64,000 bases of DNA, taken from assembly GCA_035578905.1 (NCBI GenBank), contig JAQJVL010000292.1, forward strand, positions 1,059,501-1,123,500, written 5' to 3'. Each line of letters begins with the position of its first letter. Within the stretch, counting starts at the first letter, position 1. Under the pieces are notes generated by a model that was not told the DNA's origin, searched no databases, and saw only the letters and a program-made list of their open reading frames with translations. A program made the position numbers and the translations under genes. Shown piece by piece: positions 34,901 through 48,475 of the stretch. The DNA is from Stictocephala bisonia. Its lineage: Eukaryota > Arthropoda > Insecta > Hemiptera > Membracidae.

Positions 34901-35404
34901 CTTTTTGGATTATATACATTAAGATTTAGTGTTCTTTTGTGTTGAGTCAAACCTTTATTCAGGAAACCACAGATCCTTTGTGCCTAATATGACTCAGCTC
35001 TATAATGAAAAAAATCAGCAGCTCCTTTTATTCTCCCACAATGAAGTTGTGATTGTCCAAAATAAATCTTTTTACAAGTTGGTCTAAAATTCCATTTTAG
35101 AGTCTCCTAAAAAAGAGTTAAAAAAAAACAAAAAACTGGTGTATGTGCAGTTGCTGGAAACCAAATGGATGGATACATTTTTATGAAATTTGTTATGTAG
35201 ATGTATTTAGCCAATATCTCCAGACTATTTTTTCTTTTTTTTAATTTTAGTTTTTTAATTTTTATGGGAAAAACATACAAAAATGGAATTTTCTCAAAAA
35301 CAGCTTTAACGATTATGATTTAATGTCCAGGAAAGATGTAAATTACAATTTAAAAAAAAAATTGGGTGTGCGTCGGACCACACGGTGGAAGTTATACTTC
35401 TTTG

Positions 35405-35718
35405 GCCATTCTCATACACCCACTGTACGTGTATGGGTGGGCGGGTGGGTCAGTACCACTGTACGTGTATGGGTAAGCGGGTGGGTCAATACCACAGTAC
35501 GTGTATGGGTGGGTCAGTACCACTGTACGTGTATGGGTAAGCGGGTGGGTCAGTACCTCTGTACGTGTAAGGGTGGGCGGGTGGGTAATACCTCTGTACG
35601 TGTACGGGTGGGTTAATACCACTGTACGTGTACGGGTGGGCGGGTGGGTCAATACCACTGTACGTGTACGGGTGGGTCAATACCACTGTACGTGTACGGG
35701 TGGGCGGGTGGGTCAATT
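35405..35718 (+). repeat. Minisatellite, 36/28-bp units, G-rich
   Basis: Units begin GTACGTGTA(T/C)GGGTG and end CAATACCACT. The long form (36 bp) has an extra GGGCGGGT block that the short form (28 bp) lacks, and long and short units are mixed, about ten in all. Repeated GGGTGGGCGGGTGGG runs on the plus strand could form G-quadruplexes. Open frames in both directions (WVSTTVRV and THPPTRTRT) arise from the repeat and are not called as genes. Confidence 0.9.
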
Positions 35719-37901
35719 ATTACCCTTGCTCTAGTAAAAGGTAATTTCCATTCTCACGCTTAGTAAAGTTTGTTTTAAAAGGAACAAAACAAGACAGCAC
35801 AAACAGACAGGATATATAAATGAAATATAAGACATTTTTCAATATTATTCAATATATTTATCTTCAATATATTATACGTGACTTCATTATTATATTATAC
35901 ACCTATATTATCATTATCAGTAATTTCTTCGATTAACAATCAATTAATCGATAGTTCTTAAAAATTTGTTCTTACTTTTCAGCGTGACGCGGTTTCTCGA
36001 CCAACATCCCATCCCAAAGTGTCTAACGGGCGCAAAGAAGTATAACTTCAATATTTTAGTAAAAACTGAGTGTAAATTACTAGACTAGTTTTCGAGTTAT
36101 GGCAAAAAAACATATTTGGGAATCAAACAGATAATTTTAAAAGTTTTGATTTTTTTTTATTTAATATGGGGGAAAGTTTGTGCCAATTCTTTGGAACCAT
36201 TTATTTAGAGCTCAATTAAAACATTTTCATTCACAAATAATTTGTTCAGACGTCTTTTTGTGCAAGCATTAAAAAAAATACACAAAATAACCTTCTTCAT
36301 AATAGATAACATAAATTTCATTTATGTTCTTATAGTAGTATTTCAAGAAGCCTTAAAGCTGGTAGACCAATCCATTGTCCATAGCAAAATGCCCCTGTTA
36401 TTATGAGTATAGTGCACTAAAATGTCTTCCTCTCACACTCTATACTGTGTGTGTTTGAGACAGCCAGTGAATACTTTGAAGTTGTCAATTGTAAGTCAGT
36501 TATCTGATTTTGTGATATTCTTACCTTTTTGGAGGCGATTTTTCAGCAACTAATAGATGGGCTTATCTATTTATTTTTAAATTTAATGTTTATATGCTTT
36601 ACTACGATACTGTTAAGTTTCAATACAGGCCTTAGGATGTAATCAGGAACTACTCAGCCACAAACATAATCCATAAAAGTCAACTATTTGTCACTTATGT
36701 GTTTTTTGTGTGTCTAAAATAAAACTCCTATTTTCACTTAATGACCTTTTGTATTAAAAAAATTATATCATGTTTATTGTGCTTATATATAAGGTAGTAC
36801 TAGTTCAATAATTAAACCACTATACAGATTCTACATTTGTGAATTATTAACAATATTTTATCACCTTAAGTGCTAATTGCGTTGTTTTAATATTTTATAC
36901 AACAGTTTTTTTCTGTATTCTGAATATATTGTTTTGAATCATATTATTATTACAAAGTAAAACTAAGACTGATTGGTATGTTTCACTCATCACTGATCCA
37001 GATTTTGCAGCCAGAATTGGGGTAATGAACATCATAATGTAAATTTATATAAAACTCAACTTGAAGAAGATCAGATACATTAACCTTAGCCTAGCCCTGC
37101 AGATCTAAGGTCAATGTAAAAACTGTAGAAGGTCTACCATATTTTTAATTTGAAGATTTAAAAAACAATTAAAATTGATTGATTGTTGATTGTGGACCCT
37201 GTAAAAAGATTACAAGGATTGTGTCATGTAGGTATTTTTCACAGTATAGTCGTAAGTTAACCTGAGCAAATGAGTTTATAATTGAGTAACTGGAAAACCA
37301 TGAATCAGTTTTCTTAATCACCTTTACTGCCATTTTACTCTAGTTGGTCTTTCAAAAATTTATACCAAATTTGTGTTATAGGTTGTGTATAAAATGAGCC
37401 TATGAACTTGATGACTGAAAAAGTGATTAGTCCATATAATGCATTGCAATGAAAGTCTGTAAAATTGGCTAAGGTACAATTTTGAATAAAATTTGTTCTT
37501 TCCTGTGTTTTTGGAACAATATATAATTAAAAGAATGTTGTTCCATAAATTATTTATTACAATAGAATATTTTTAAAAATTACTATCAATATTGTTCTAA
37601 TTAGGCGTACTGTTTAAAGCAGAATTAACTGTTTGCCTTGTGTCATAGTTTATTGATTAAATGATAATAATAAAATACTATAGTACAAATAATTAACAGA
37701 ATGTTGTAAAAGGTAATTTTGATAAATTTGTTACATTTTTAATGCAAGCCTGCTCCTTTCATCCAGGCAATGCAATAATTCTGTCTGGTGATATTCTTTG
37801 TATTAATTAATCACTTACCGTTACTGTTAGTTATTATAGTACATTTAGAATTTAAATTAAATGATTCAAGCTCCAAGTCATTATGATAAAATCGTGAGTT
37901 A
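35719..37901. other. No feature seen
   Basis: AT-rich intergenic sequence with no recognisable coding, RNA or element signal. The part next to 37902 is the expected 3' UTR of the minus-strand gene; an AATAAA on the minus strand lies near 37650. Confidence 0.5.
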
Positions 37902-38591
37902 TTATTTTTTGCTTTTTATCTTAGAACCTTTTATTGACTGAGGAGATCTGACTTGTTCTTTTTTTACTGTTTTTTCACTTTCTGTTTTGGCTTTGCTCTT
38001 CGATGAACTTAATCTAGGGTGAGGTGGGCAGTAGGTTTCTGTAAATTCTATTGTTGCAGCGGATTTCGCAACTCTCAGTTGATCCTCCTGAGCTGCTGTG
38101 TAGGCTGATAGTTGTGGACCAAACATGTTTACCAATACCGTGTCCTCTGGAAGTGGAGTGTACGTAGAGGCAATGTTTCTTAGCCAGATTTCGTTCCACT
38201 CTCGGTCCACGAGGTACAGATCTCGATTCTGACTAGCTATAAGTGACAACATAGAAACATAAGTTATATAATTGGTAATTGGTAATATTTTTGAACAAGA
38301 GTATTTCCAGTAGAGATGAAAACTTTGTTTACTTCTAAATTCTGGACACACTTCCTGTATTTTACTGTATAAATCATGTAAATTTGGGTTCAAAATGTCT
38401 AAAACTATTTCATACCTTTCAACGTTAGATAGTTCTTTTGGTTTTGTAGAATCTGAACATTCACGATTGTTGAACAATTCAAGATTCTTCTTTGTTTGAT
38501 TGAAATATCTGTCACAACCCATCAAATTTTGTTTTGCCCTGACTTGATGATGCAATCTAAAGATGTATAAGTTATATTCTTTTTGCGTCAT
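37902..38591 (-). CDS. Hypothetical protein, 229 aa, intact single-exon gene
   Basis: I do not recognise the family. The frame has a good start context (ACCAAAATG), no breaks, mixed codons, and no repeat or transposon character, which suggests a real host gene. The protein has no signal peptide or membrane segment. The first 190 residues look like a helical globular domain rich in Tyr, Asn and Leu, with LHHQVRAKQNLMGCDRYFNQ (13-32), ERYEIVLDILNPNLHDLYSK (about 58-77) and REWNEIWLRNIASTYTPLPE (about 129-148). The last 40 residues (SSSKSKAKTESEKTVKKEQV onward) are Lys/Ser-rich and probably disordered, ending GSKIKSKK. Expression in testis or cilia would fit such small basic-tailed proteins, but that is only a guess. 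A retrocopy is possible because there is no intron. Confidence 0.6.
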   Translation of the reverse strand: MTQKEYNLYIFRLHHQVRAKQNLMGCDRYFNQTKKNLELFNNRECSDSTKPKELSNVERYEIVLDILNPNLHDLYSKIQEVCPEFRSKQSFHLYWKYSCSKILPITNYITYVSMLSLIASQNRDLYLVDREWNEIWLRNIASTYTPLPEDTVLVNMFGPQLSAYTAAQEDQLRVAKSAATIEFTETYCPPHPRLSSSKSKAKTESEKTVKKEQVRSPQSIKGSKIKSKK

Positions 38592-39484
38592 TTTGGTTTG
38601 TTTTTTATTAATCCTTCTATTTCAAATTAGATGAGCCTTTTAACTGTCAGTGTTTTTAGCATAAATGATTCCCAGCTGTTTTATTCATATTTTAACTATT
38701 GAAAGTTAATATATATTTACATACATGATATCTGTATCTTTCTTTTCTATTTAGTTTACAATAAATATCCATATTGGTCAATTAAAAAAGGCTCAGTAGC
38801 TGAGATAGCAAATAAACATAAGTTTTATTTTATTTGAACCTTTACTTTTGAAAAAACATATGAAGGGGTGGTGATCAACTGTCACAGTAATGGTCTGTTT
38901 TCTAAATTCATGAATGTGTATATAGTTTTTTCCTTTTTTTAGATATATTTGTCACCTTTGGTAGCTAGTTCCCCAGATGAAGGTTTTGTTTGATTTCCTT
39001 CTTCAAGTTAATGTTGTTAATTGAAGTTAGAGAGGTTACAAGTGTTGAAAATTATAGCAATGGTAAAATAATATTGTTATTTTGCACTTTTAAAGGTACT
39101 AATTTCCTTTGTTTTAAACAAGTGGTTTATTTTGAAGGCTTACTAATTGTCTTGTTATTAAACCCATTTAAAATGGTATTTATGAAAAATAAGTTAATAA
39201 CTCTACTTCACATTTATACCAAAAGAGTTAATATGCTCCTTTCCATTATCCTAAAGCAAAATCAAACTTTAGGATAATGGAATTAAAAACCCAATTTTTT
39301 AGCTTTATAATGGCAAATTAGATTTTTTTAAAATCATGACATTTTCGGCCTAATTTATCAATCCATAAGTTGTGTACAATGTTATTTTACTCTTTGTCAA
39401 TGAATCTTACCCCAATGTTTCTCTGGCTGTAATTCGCTAACAAAGCTTTTTCGGACCTATGTTTTTTTAACGTTATTACTTGTA
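38592..39484. other. No gene seen; AT-rich
   Basis: Sequence upstream of the minus-strand gene. A short palindrome TTTAGGATAATGGA near 39250-39285 reads ATTATCCTAAAG and CTTTAGGATAAT around a short spacer. Nothing else is recognised. Confidence 0.5.
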
Positions 39485-40757
39485 CCAATGGTTGTAATGT
39501 TGTCATTCTGGAATTTTTGTTGGTATGCTGGTAACAAAGTGAAACAACACCTTCAAACAGTCTACCATAAGATACTAGCTACAGGCAATTTGCCAAAAAC
39601 ATTCAAGCGATTAAAAGTAGCAGCTGTTCTGAAATCTGGCAAAGACCCTGATCAAGTGGACATTTATCTCCTTGTATCTTTTCTTAATTTGTTGTTATAA
39701 TTTGCTTGAATGACTGTTATAAATTAGAATATCACGCACTCTTGATTCTAATGTCCCAGATGAGCAGGCTGGTTTTCGCCTGGCCAAAGTTGTAGCAACT
39801 AGAACCTAGTTCTGACATTATCTATCAAGAATCGGTTTAAAAAGAAGTTGAAAACACCTGCAACTTTTGTTAATCTCACAGTGGTTTAACAATATCTCCA
39901 GACACAGTATGGAACAAAGGGTTCTTGTTAAAGTTCTACAGCCTCCTTCCCCGTCCCTTTCTTTTGCGACTTTTGGAGTTAATGCTTAGTGCCAGGGTAA
40001 TAAAAGTTAAGCTTGGTCGTGAGAAAAGTTTTTTTAGACAGCTGAAGGATGGTCTGCAAAAGGAATCTGTTCTTGTTCCAATTTTGTTCAACGTGTATAC
40101 AGCTGACATCCCAATCACAAAGTCCAGAACATTTATATATGCAGATGATATTGCTTTTACTTACCAACCAACACAAGGACTTCACAGTTACTGAAAAAAC
40201 ATTCACAAGTGACTTTACAGCCCTCAATGAATATTTAGAACCTGGAAGCTAAATCCGAACCCATCAAAAACTGAAGTGGACTGTTTCCACCAAAGTAGCT
40301 GACTGTCTAATCAAATATTGAACATCATCTTTCTAAATGGTGTAAAACTCAATCACAATGATCATCCACAGTAACTGGAATAATGTTAGATCGATCACTG
40401 ACGTTTTAAAGCCATCTTCAAAAATAGCAGCTAAAATCAAACCAGGGCAAATGTTCTATATCATATTGATGGAACAACTAGGAGAGCACACGCCCTGCGT
40501 TCAATTACTTTGTCACTGGTTTATTCAGCTACTAAATAGAGTGCTCCGGCACTCCTATGGCGACTTCACTTCCTTGGTTACTGGTGCTTTACAATATAGC
40601 TCCTCCAGAGATAAGATGTCAGGAGGCACTACTTAAAGAATTCAATAAGATCTTGAATACCCCACACCTCCCCATCGCTCAGGATCTCCCACGTCAGGCT
40701 ACAAAGTGGCCTGCCTGTTTCCACCTAAGAAACCAACTAGCTATTTTAACAGTATGA
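39485..40757 (+). mobile_element. Degraded non-LTR retrotransposon G (RT fragment)
   Basis: Reverse-transcriptase remains in broken frames. They are LATGNLPKTFKRLKVAAVLK and SGKDPDQVDIY (39577-39665), RVIKVKLGREKSFFRQLKDG then GLQKESVLVPILFNVYTADI (about 39990-40112), TFIYADDIAFTYQ (40129-40167, intact YADD), NPNPSKTEVDCFH (about 40253-40290), LNGVKLNHN (40334-40360), and C-terminal NIAPPEIRCQEALLKEFNKI (about 40593-40650). The order and blocks match jockey-group LINEs distinct from A, B, C, E and F. No ends can be set. Confidence 0.75.
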
Positions 40758-41229
40758 GAATTAAGGTTACTTCATAAAATAGTTATTTCTTAAGCGATTT
40801 TTATAAATGAGGTATCACTGGAAAGGGAAAATGGCAACTTTGAACTACGTAATTCTAATATTTTTGTATAAAACATGTATTTGTGAAACTGCAAGAGCTT
40901 TTCGACATTCAATTGAATAAAAATAATGCAATATAAGTTAAGATTTAATTTTACTAATACCTCTTCAATAAATTGTTGAAATAAGGATTTCTGAAACTTA
41001 CAGCGCTCCTAGTGGCAAATCGGTTAAGTATATAAAAATAATACCAAAATTAAAACATTTTTAGAATTACTAGTAAAACCTAAATCCATCATAAAAATAG
41101 GGGTTCCCATAATAAATTTCAAATTTAACCGCCATATTGGAAAATGACGACCGAATTTAAAAATTTTACCTACGTAATTTTAATGAGCATAAAAAATGAT
41201 GGCAAGTCCCCCTTATAGCCTCCTGAGTC

Positions 41230-41255
41230 CCGATGTGCTAAAAATAGCACATCAG
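41230..41255. repeat. Short hairpin
   Basis: GATGTGCTA and TAGCACATC are perfect 9-bp arms around AAA(A). A related ATGTGCTAAATTTAGGACATT occurs at about 41509, and CCTAAATTTAGGAT at about 41314. These may be subterminal parts of a decayed DNA element associated with the piggyBac remnant, but no ends are evident. Confidence 0.45.
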
Positions 41256-41703
41256 GATTTACTTCATTAAGACCTGGAATGGAAAATTAAATGCCTCACT
41301 AAAGGACCTAATGTCCTAAATTTAGGATAAAAGCTTTTAACTGACTAAGTCCTGAGAAAATTGTTGTTTATTTCAAGTAATATTTTAGTGATTTTACATT
41401 AAATTCGTCAAAAGTGTCTATAGAAAAATATTTTTTTAAATCTCTTTTTTTTAATATTTTTTTATTTTAATATTTTTTAAATAATATAAGGTTTTTTATA
41501 TTATTTCAGATGTGCTAAATTTAGGACATTCGGTCTCAATATTGGGAAATTATTAAGAAAATTCTACATTGTATAAAATTAGTGTTAGTTTTAATACAAA
41601 AATACAAATAATAAAATACCAAAGTTTACATTTAAAGTTGTAGGCCTTTAAAATACTTAAGAGACAATGTAGATAAATGTATAAAAATATTAAATAAAAA
41701 AAA

Positions 41704-41775
41704 CTCGGCCCTGCGGGCCTCGCCAGGGGGCAAGCCCCCTGGACCCCCGGATCTTTTTGCTTAGAGCCTACGGCT
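41704..41775. repeat. GC-rich palindromic island
   Basis: In AT-rich surroundings a short island contains GGCCCTGCGGGCC and the near-perfect hairpin CCAGGGGGC-AA-GCCCCCTGG (about 41725-41744), then GGACCCCCGGATC. It resembles the GC-rich palindromes at 3' ends of Helitron-like or similar repeats but lacks a clear CTAG end. Confidence 0.6.
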
Positions 41776-42080
41776 AAAATTCAAGAAACATGGAACATGC
41801 TTATGCTTATTGTTTCGCGGCTCAGGTTCTTACTCACGCGATGACTCATTACCACCTTGAAAGGAAGTTAATTATTATCTTATATAATCCTATAGACACA
41901 AAATGGATTCTCTAATTAGGACTTAATTTTGTATATTTTTAACAAGAGTTGTCATGGAAACTAAAGATGTACTTTGATGAACGCTTGCAAATAAAATCAT
42001 TATTGAAGTCAACACTGATATGTCATTGTGTTTTCATGGTTACGCGTCACCTTCCCGCGTCACCCTCCCGCGTAACGTTT

Positions 42081-42830
42081 TCAGGCAGTTAGGTCAAGAC
42101 TAAAGTCAGTATAAGAGTAAATGGTGGTATCCCATTTACTCTTATACTGACTCATTTGCAGCCAGGCATTAGCAATTTCCATATCAATGAAATGCAAAAT
42201 GCTTCGAATGGTGCTTTTTTGTTCAAGCTCTTGCAGGGCAAAATGATAGCATTCTATCGTTGAGGTCAACCCCACCCATACATTTGTTGTAGGAATGTAA
42301 CTTGTGGTTGCTTCACCTGTATATATGCCTCGTCAATTTCACTCCATCGTTTTAATTCAGACTCTGGTTCATATCCTTCATTTGTTAAAAGTAAAACAAC
42401 TGGTTTATTATTATCAAGCCATTATACCATCTTCTCTTACTATGGTGACAGAATAACCTCGTCTTTCTTTCTTAAAATTTTTGTCATCTGGTAAGTCTGT
42501 ATTCTTTGGTATTTGATTTTTCATTAAAGTACCAGTGCAACGTATACCTCTATTTAGGAGCTTGTTAGCCAATTTAACTGTAGTAAAATAACGATCAAAA
42601 TACAAGATGTGGCCAGGAACTAATGACTGCGACAAGTGTAGTATGGCAGACTCGCCTAGTGAAAACCCCTGACTGCTCTCCATTAGGAAGGTGATCTTAC
42701 CTTGGTAAATTGTGAAATCACAAAATATTCCGTTTGGATTCGCCAATACAAATACCTTAAGTTCTACTGGATTAGGTTTATTAGGGATGTATTGCTTGTC
42801 AAAGAGTGAGGAGTGATTGTATCCTAGCAT
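42081..42830 (-). pseudogene. piggyBac transposase, C-terminal half, broken
   Basis: The main frame (42830-42414) reads DKQYIPNKPNPVELKVFVLA, the hallmark KxYxPxKPxxxGxK block of the piggyBac DDE domain. Next are FTIYQGK, SLVPGHILYFDRYFTTVKLA (catalytic Asp in the YFDRYFTT block) and NRGIRCTGTLMKNQIPKN. It continues in other frames with WLDNNKPVVLLLTNE, then GGVDLNDRM (third catalytic Asp block, MGGVD-x-x-D) at about 42270, then IRSILHFIDMEIANAWLQ at about 42215-42165. The N-terminal domain and terminal repeats are not found. This is the only clear cut-and-paste transposase of this family in the window and it is inactive. Confidence 0.85.
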
Positions 42831-43332
42831 GTTAAAAACACCTGAATATCTTTAATTACTTCCTAATCGAAGATCTGTAAGTATCATGTTTGTATTCCCA
42901 ATAGTTCACTGCATAATTACTACAGGAAAATAGTGACATGGCAGATATATGGAGTTTCCAAGCCACCTCAGCTTAGCTTCTGTTTGCATGAGACTATCGT
43001 TGGTCAAGTATTTTCAGTCGATAAATTTTAACCTAATCACATGTTAATTACACATAACACTGATTTAAATAAAAATAAGAAAACTAAAAATAAGCAACAT
43101 TTTGAAAGCTAAATTTATCACCTGTCAAATGGACTCAAAAGCATTTCAATGATTATAAATTAGAAGGCGAGGTGAGACAGCACTTGAGATGGAGGAGGAT
43201 GAAGACTGAACCATGGTGGGAAGTAAGGCGGACCATTTTCGAGCGGTTAACTGTAGTATGAGCTATTGTATACTCTGAAAAATGTCAGCTATATTCCAAT
43301 GTTTAGTAGAATAGTGAATATGTAGTTCCAAA

Positions 43333-44238
43333 CCTGAACCACGACGGACGTGGCCACCTGCACCACGACTGACGTGGGCACCTGCACCACGACAGGCGTG
43401 GGCACCTGCACCACGACGGACGTGGGCACCTGCACCACAACGAACGTGGGTACCTGCACTACAACGGACGTGGTCACCTGCACCACGACAAACGTGGGCA
43501 CCTGCACCACGACGAACGTGGATACCTGCACTGCAACGGACGTGGTTACCTGCACCATGACAAACGTGGGCACCTGCACCACGACAGGCGTGGGCACCTG
43601 CACCACTACGGGCATGGGCACCTGCACCATGACAGACGTGGGTACCTGCACCACAACGGACGTGGGCACCTGCACCACAACAGACGTGGGCATCTGCACC
43701 ACGACGGACGTGGGCACTTGCACCACGACGGACGTGGGCACCTGCACCACAACGGACGTGGGCACCTGCACCACAACGGACGTGGGCACCTGCACCACAA
43801 CGGACGTGGGCACCTGCACCACGACGGACGTGGGCACCTGCACCACGACGGACGTGGGCACTTGCACCACGACGGACGTGGGCATCTGCACCACGACGGA
43901 CGTGGGCACTTGCACCACGACGGACGTGGGCACCTGCACCACAACGGACGTGGGCACTTGCACCACGACGGACGTGGGCACTTGCACCACGACGGACGTG
44001 GGCACCTGCACCACGACGGACGTGGGCATCTGCACCACGACGGACGTGGGCACTTGCACCACGACGGACGTGGGCATCTGCACCACGACGGACGTGGGCA
44101 CTTGCACCACGACGGACGTGGGCACTTGCACCACGACGGACGTGGGCACCTGCACCACAACGGACGTGGGCACTTGCACCACGACGGACGTGGGCACCTG
44201 CACCACAACGGACGTGGGCACCTGCACCACAACGGACG
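43333..44238. repeat. 24-bp minisatellite, about 37 units
   Basis: The unit CACCTGCACCACGACGGACG-TGGG repeats with point variants ACAACGG for ACGACGG, CACTTGC or CATCTGC for CACCTGC, and more diverged units at the left end (43333-43640). The period is divisible by three and the unit lacks stops in several frames, so long open frames appear on both strands (for example VQVPTSVV, TCTTTDVG, HVRRGASA). They overlap completely, so they are repeat artefacts rather than genes. GC-rich and CpG-bearing, unlike its surroundings. Confidence 0.95.
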
Positions 44239-44944
44239 CTTACATTGATTGTTTTACTATGTGACAATAAAGTGAACTGCTCATTTCTCCTTATTGTTGA
44301 AACTAAGTAAATAGTTTCAAATGTAAAGTCAACTAAATACTTTTGTCACCATAAAGATATAATAATAAGAAAATATTCTCACTCACATTAAAGGCATTAA
44401 TTAGTTTAATTGTGTTAAGTCAGTATTATACATTTTTGGATTTCAATGGGCTTAAAAGAGTTTAATTTGTTTTTTAATTTAAAGAAATTTGAATTTAACA
44501 GAAGAAGAACTTTAATTGTGTACCATACTTGTCAATATTTTTGTTTTTTAAACATTTTCATACTTTGGGACTCTGAAGTTGACACATTTAGACATTTTCC
44601 AAAATCTGAGGTATTATAATAATATTCATCCTCAAGAGTACAACTTTGATTTAACACGTTATTGGAATACTTAAATTACTAAACATTTTCAAAATTTGTA
44701 GATTTTCTAGGACTCCATACGTTAAATATTTTTGTTTCAAAGTAAAAGTCTAGTATTTATAACGGCAACACACGTGTTGAGTTTAAAAAATTGTAGTCTT
44801 CTAATTTTTGAAGTAAAGAATTTTGTCATATCTAAGGAAAACATAAATATTGATTTACTGCCAATAAGTATCAAAACTAATTTAATAATGTTGTATTTTT
44901 CCTGGTAGTTATTGTCTGAGAGACATTATATAACAATAATTAGA

Positions 44945-45643
44945 ATCTACATTGTCCGGTGACAACCGCGTCAAGGTACTATCTACAATATTTACAAGAT
45001 GACCAGACATTTCGCCCTTACTGTGATGTGGCATCCTCAGTGATTTCTCCGGAAAATGTAGATTCTAGTTATGACACCGGCAGCTTAAGCCTAAGTTCTA
45101 AGATTAAGTTCCTCTACGGGGAGGATATATTCAAGAAAACACGTTTATACGAACTAATGAATGTAAAACAAGATCGCAAGATTAGCTCTTCTGAAGCGTT
45201 GCAGAGATAACCTCACCCATCTGTGTAAAACTGAAACACCACAAAATAAACGGTTCTATCAAAAGTATCCTGAAAAAAAAAAAAACAGAAATGTCAATTC
45301 TAAGAAGGGAAATCGGTGAAACGAGACACAAATTGTTCAAAATTAATAATGAAATAGTAAGGTTTCAAGAAGGATTATCAAGTGTCCTTAATTAAGCCGA
45401 TTGGGAGATTATTCAAAACCTTAACAACGAAAAATCATTGAAAGTTCTCCAGCTAACTACAGAGAATCACAAGAAGAAATACTCGTATACCAAGCTACAA
45501 GATGAATACTGTAAAAACAAGTTTTCAGAAAGTCAATTGGACGTTAGCAAAATTATAACTAATCTAACTAAATATACCTTAGATCAACCCACAACTTCTT
45601 TAGTTATGAAAGGATTCAACTATGCAGTAGCGCCTATAGTATA
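44945..45643 (+). pseudogene. Penelope-like ORF, N-terminal part (left of insertion)
   Basis: Frames 44959-45210 and 45240-45643 read LSLSSKIKFLYGEDIFKKTR, then MSILRREIGETRHKLFKINN, then DWEIIQNLNNEK and KKYSYTKLQDEY, and finish KGFNYAVAPIVY at the insertion. The last block (KGLNFAxxP type) precedes the RT in Penelope-like ORFs. Stops at about 45208 and 45393 and an A-run frameshift near 45275 break the frame. Confidence 0.75.
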
Positions 45644-46578
45644 CCAACACCTACTTTGAGGCGGAAAACGCAGTCGACCGCGCTAATAGCCCACCTTTCG
45701 AAGCCATTGTCACCCGTAAGCTGGGTCGGGAGGCCGGCGGGCAGCCAATTAGTCACACGTATTGCTCCGAGTACCGATACGATTTTTTTCCAGATTCAAT
45801 TTTAAGGAAATATAAGTCATGTTACGTTATTCATCGTGGCCTGCTGTTAATCGTGATATAAAATTTGACGCAAATCGGTGAAAATTGAGTGGTTAAAATG
45901 CACTTACTTAATGTGTTTGAAACAGTAATAAGGATTTAATTTAATAATACTACATAAATAAAACTAGAATCATGTATTTACAAAAGAAAAAAAAATATCA
46001 CACAGTCATAAACAAACGAACCAAGAAAATTTACAATTAAAAAATACCGCTTAAATAAATTAAACCTATTTAAACTGTATTTACAAAATAAAAAAAACAT
46101 TGCACAGCCATTAACAAACTAGCTAAGATCAAAATACACAACAGAGTTGATGTATTTATCTTGGTCTTAAGAACGAAATACAAGGAAAACGTAATGTGTC
46201 ATTTTAAAATTCACAAACATTAAAAATATCTAACAATTTTAGAACAAAGGAAGACAATAATTAGACTCTATAGAAGTATTTTACATCTATTTACATTACC
46301 AAAAAGGTCCAATAAACATAATTAATAACAAAATAACAAAAATAACAAAAATAAAATGAATGGATAACATTTTTAAACATTTAAACAAAGCAAAACAAAT
46401 TATGTACACTGACAGATAATAATAAGCAGCCGAATAAAGTAAACCATTTAACTGCCATATTAGAAGTAAAATATTGAGTCATTTTAGGCGATTTAAATTT
46501 TGTTTACACGCTCGGGCAATCCTAAACTATCCTAAACGTACCCTTATTTACGTCAGAGCTTTATTTGTATAGCCCTAA

Positions 46579-47848
<1,270 letters not shown>

Positions 47849-48068
47849 TATAGATATAAACTAGTTACAAAATTCAATGTTAAAAATATAAAAAAATTGG
47901 TGTTAACGATTAAAGTTAATTACTTTAACAGCTAAATAATAACTAAATGCATGTATTTAGAAACAAAAAGTTTGTATTTCAAAGTCAAATCTATTGTTGA
48001 TACTTAATTTTCTTTGTAACGGTAAATCCTTAATATTTATTTATGAAATTAAAGAATAACAGCTTACT

Positions 48069-48475
48069 TCATAGAGGAAAAGCCAACTCGTCATTCGACT
48101 CGCCATCACTGACTTCGTCACTGCTCCAGGATTCTTCCTCGGTGTCATCAATGTTTCCAGCGTTCATCACAACAATCCTGTCCTGCACTTCGTCGCTTAT
48201 TCCATCAAGATCCCACATATATGCCTCAATTTTCTTCACATGTTCGACACACTTTTTCCAGTTCTCGGCAGTGACGTTGTTTATCGCCTTATGTTTATCT
48301 TCGACATTCCCGGATTTTCTGTTCGTAAGACACCGTAAAATTGTAAAATAAGACGTCTTTCCGCACTGGTGTATGCCTGTTTACTCTTAGAGGTGATATA
48401 CTTCTCCGGAGACGAAGCCCTAACTTCTGCCATTGCACTCACAATTTGATTCTTCACCGAATAACCCGCAAACAT
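48069..48475 (-). pseudogene. Transposase remnant of the long-TIR element (N terminus fused to C terminus)
   Basis: The minus-strand frame from 48475 reads KNQIVSAMAEVRASSPEKYI, KSKQAYTSAERRLILQFYGV and LRTENPG. At about 48305 it gives way in another frame to KAINNVTAENWKKCVEHVKK, IEAYMWDLDGISDEVQDRI and an acidic tail DDTEEESWSSDEVSDGESND ending at a stop (48069). The latter block resembles the C-terminal tail of arthropod DDE_3-type transposases (VTxExWxxCVxHVxxxExxxWExD), where it follows the catalytic domain. No DDE core lies between, so a deletion joined the two ends. This copy cannot make a transposase. Confidence 0.6.

Noticed and set aside
35323..35734. Repeat proteins WVSTTVRV and THPPTRTRT
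   Set aside because: Arise from the 36/28-bp minisatellite on opposite strands; no start context or flanking exon.
43263..44267. Overlapping 200-330 codon frames on both strands
   Set aside because: Artefacts of a 24-bp repeat lacking stops; no unique coding sequence attached.
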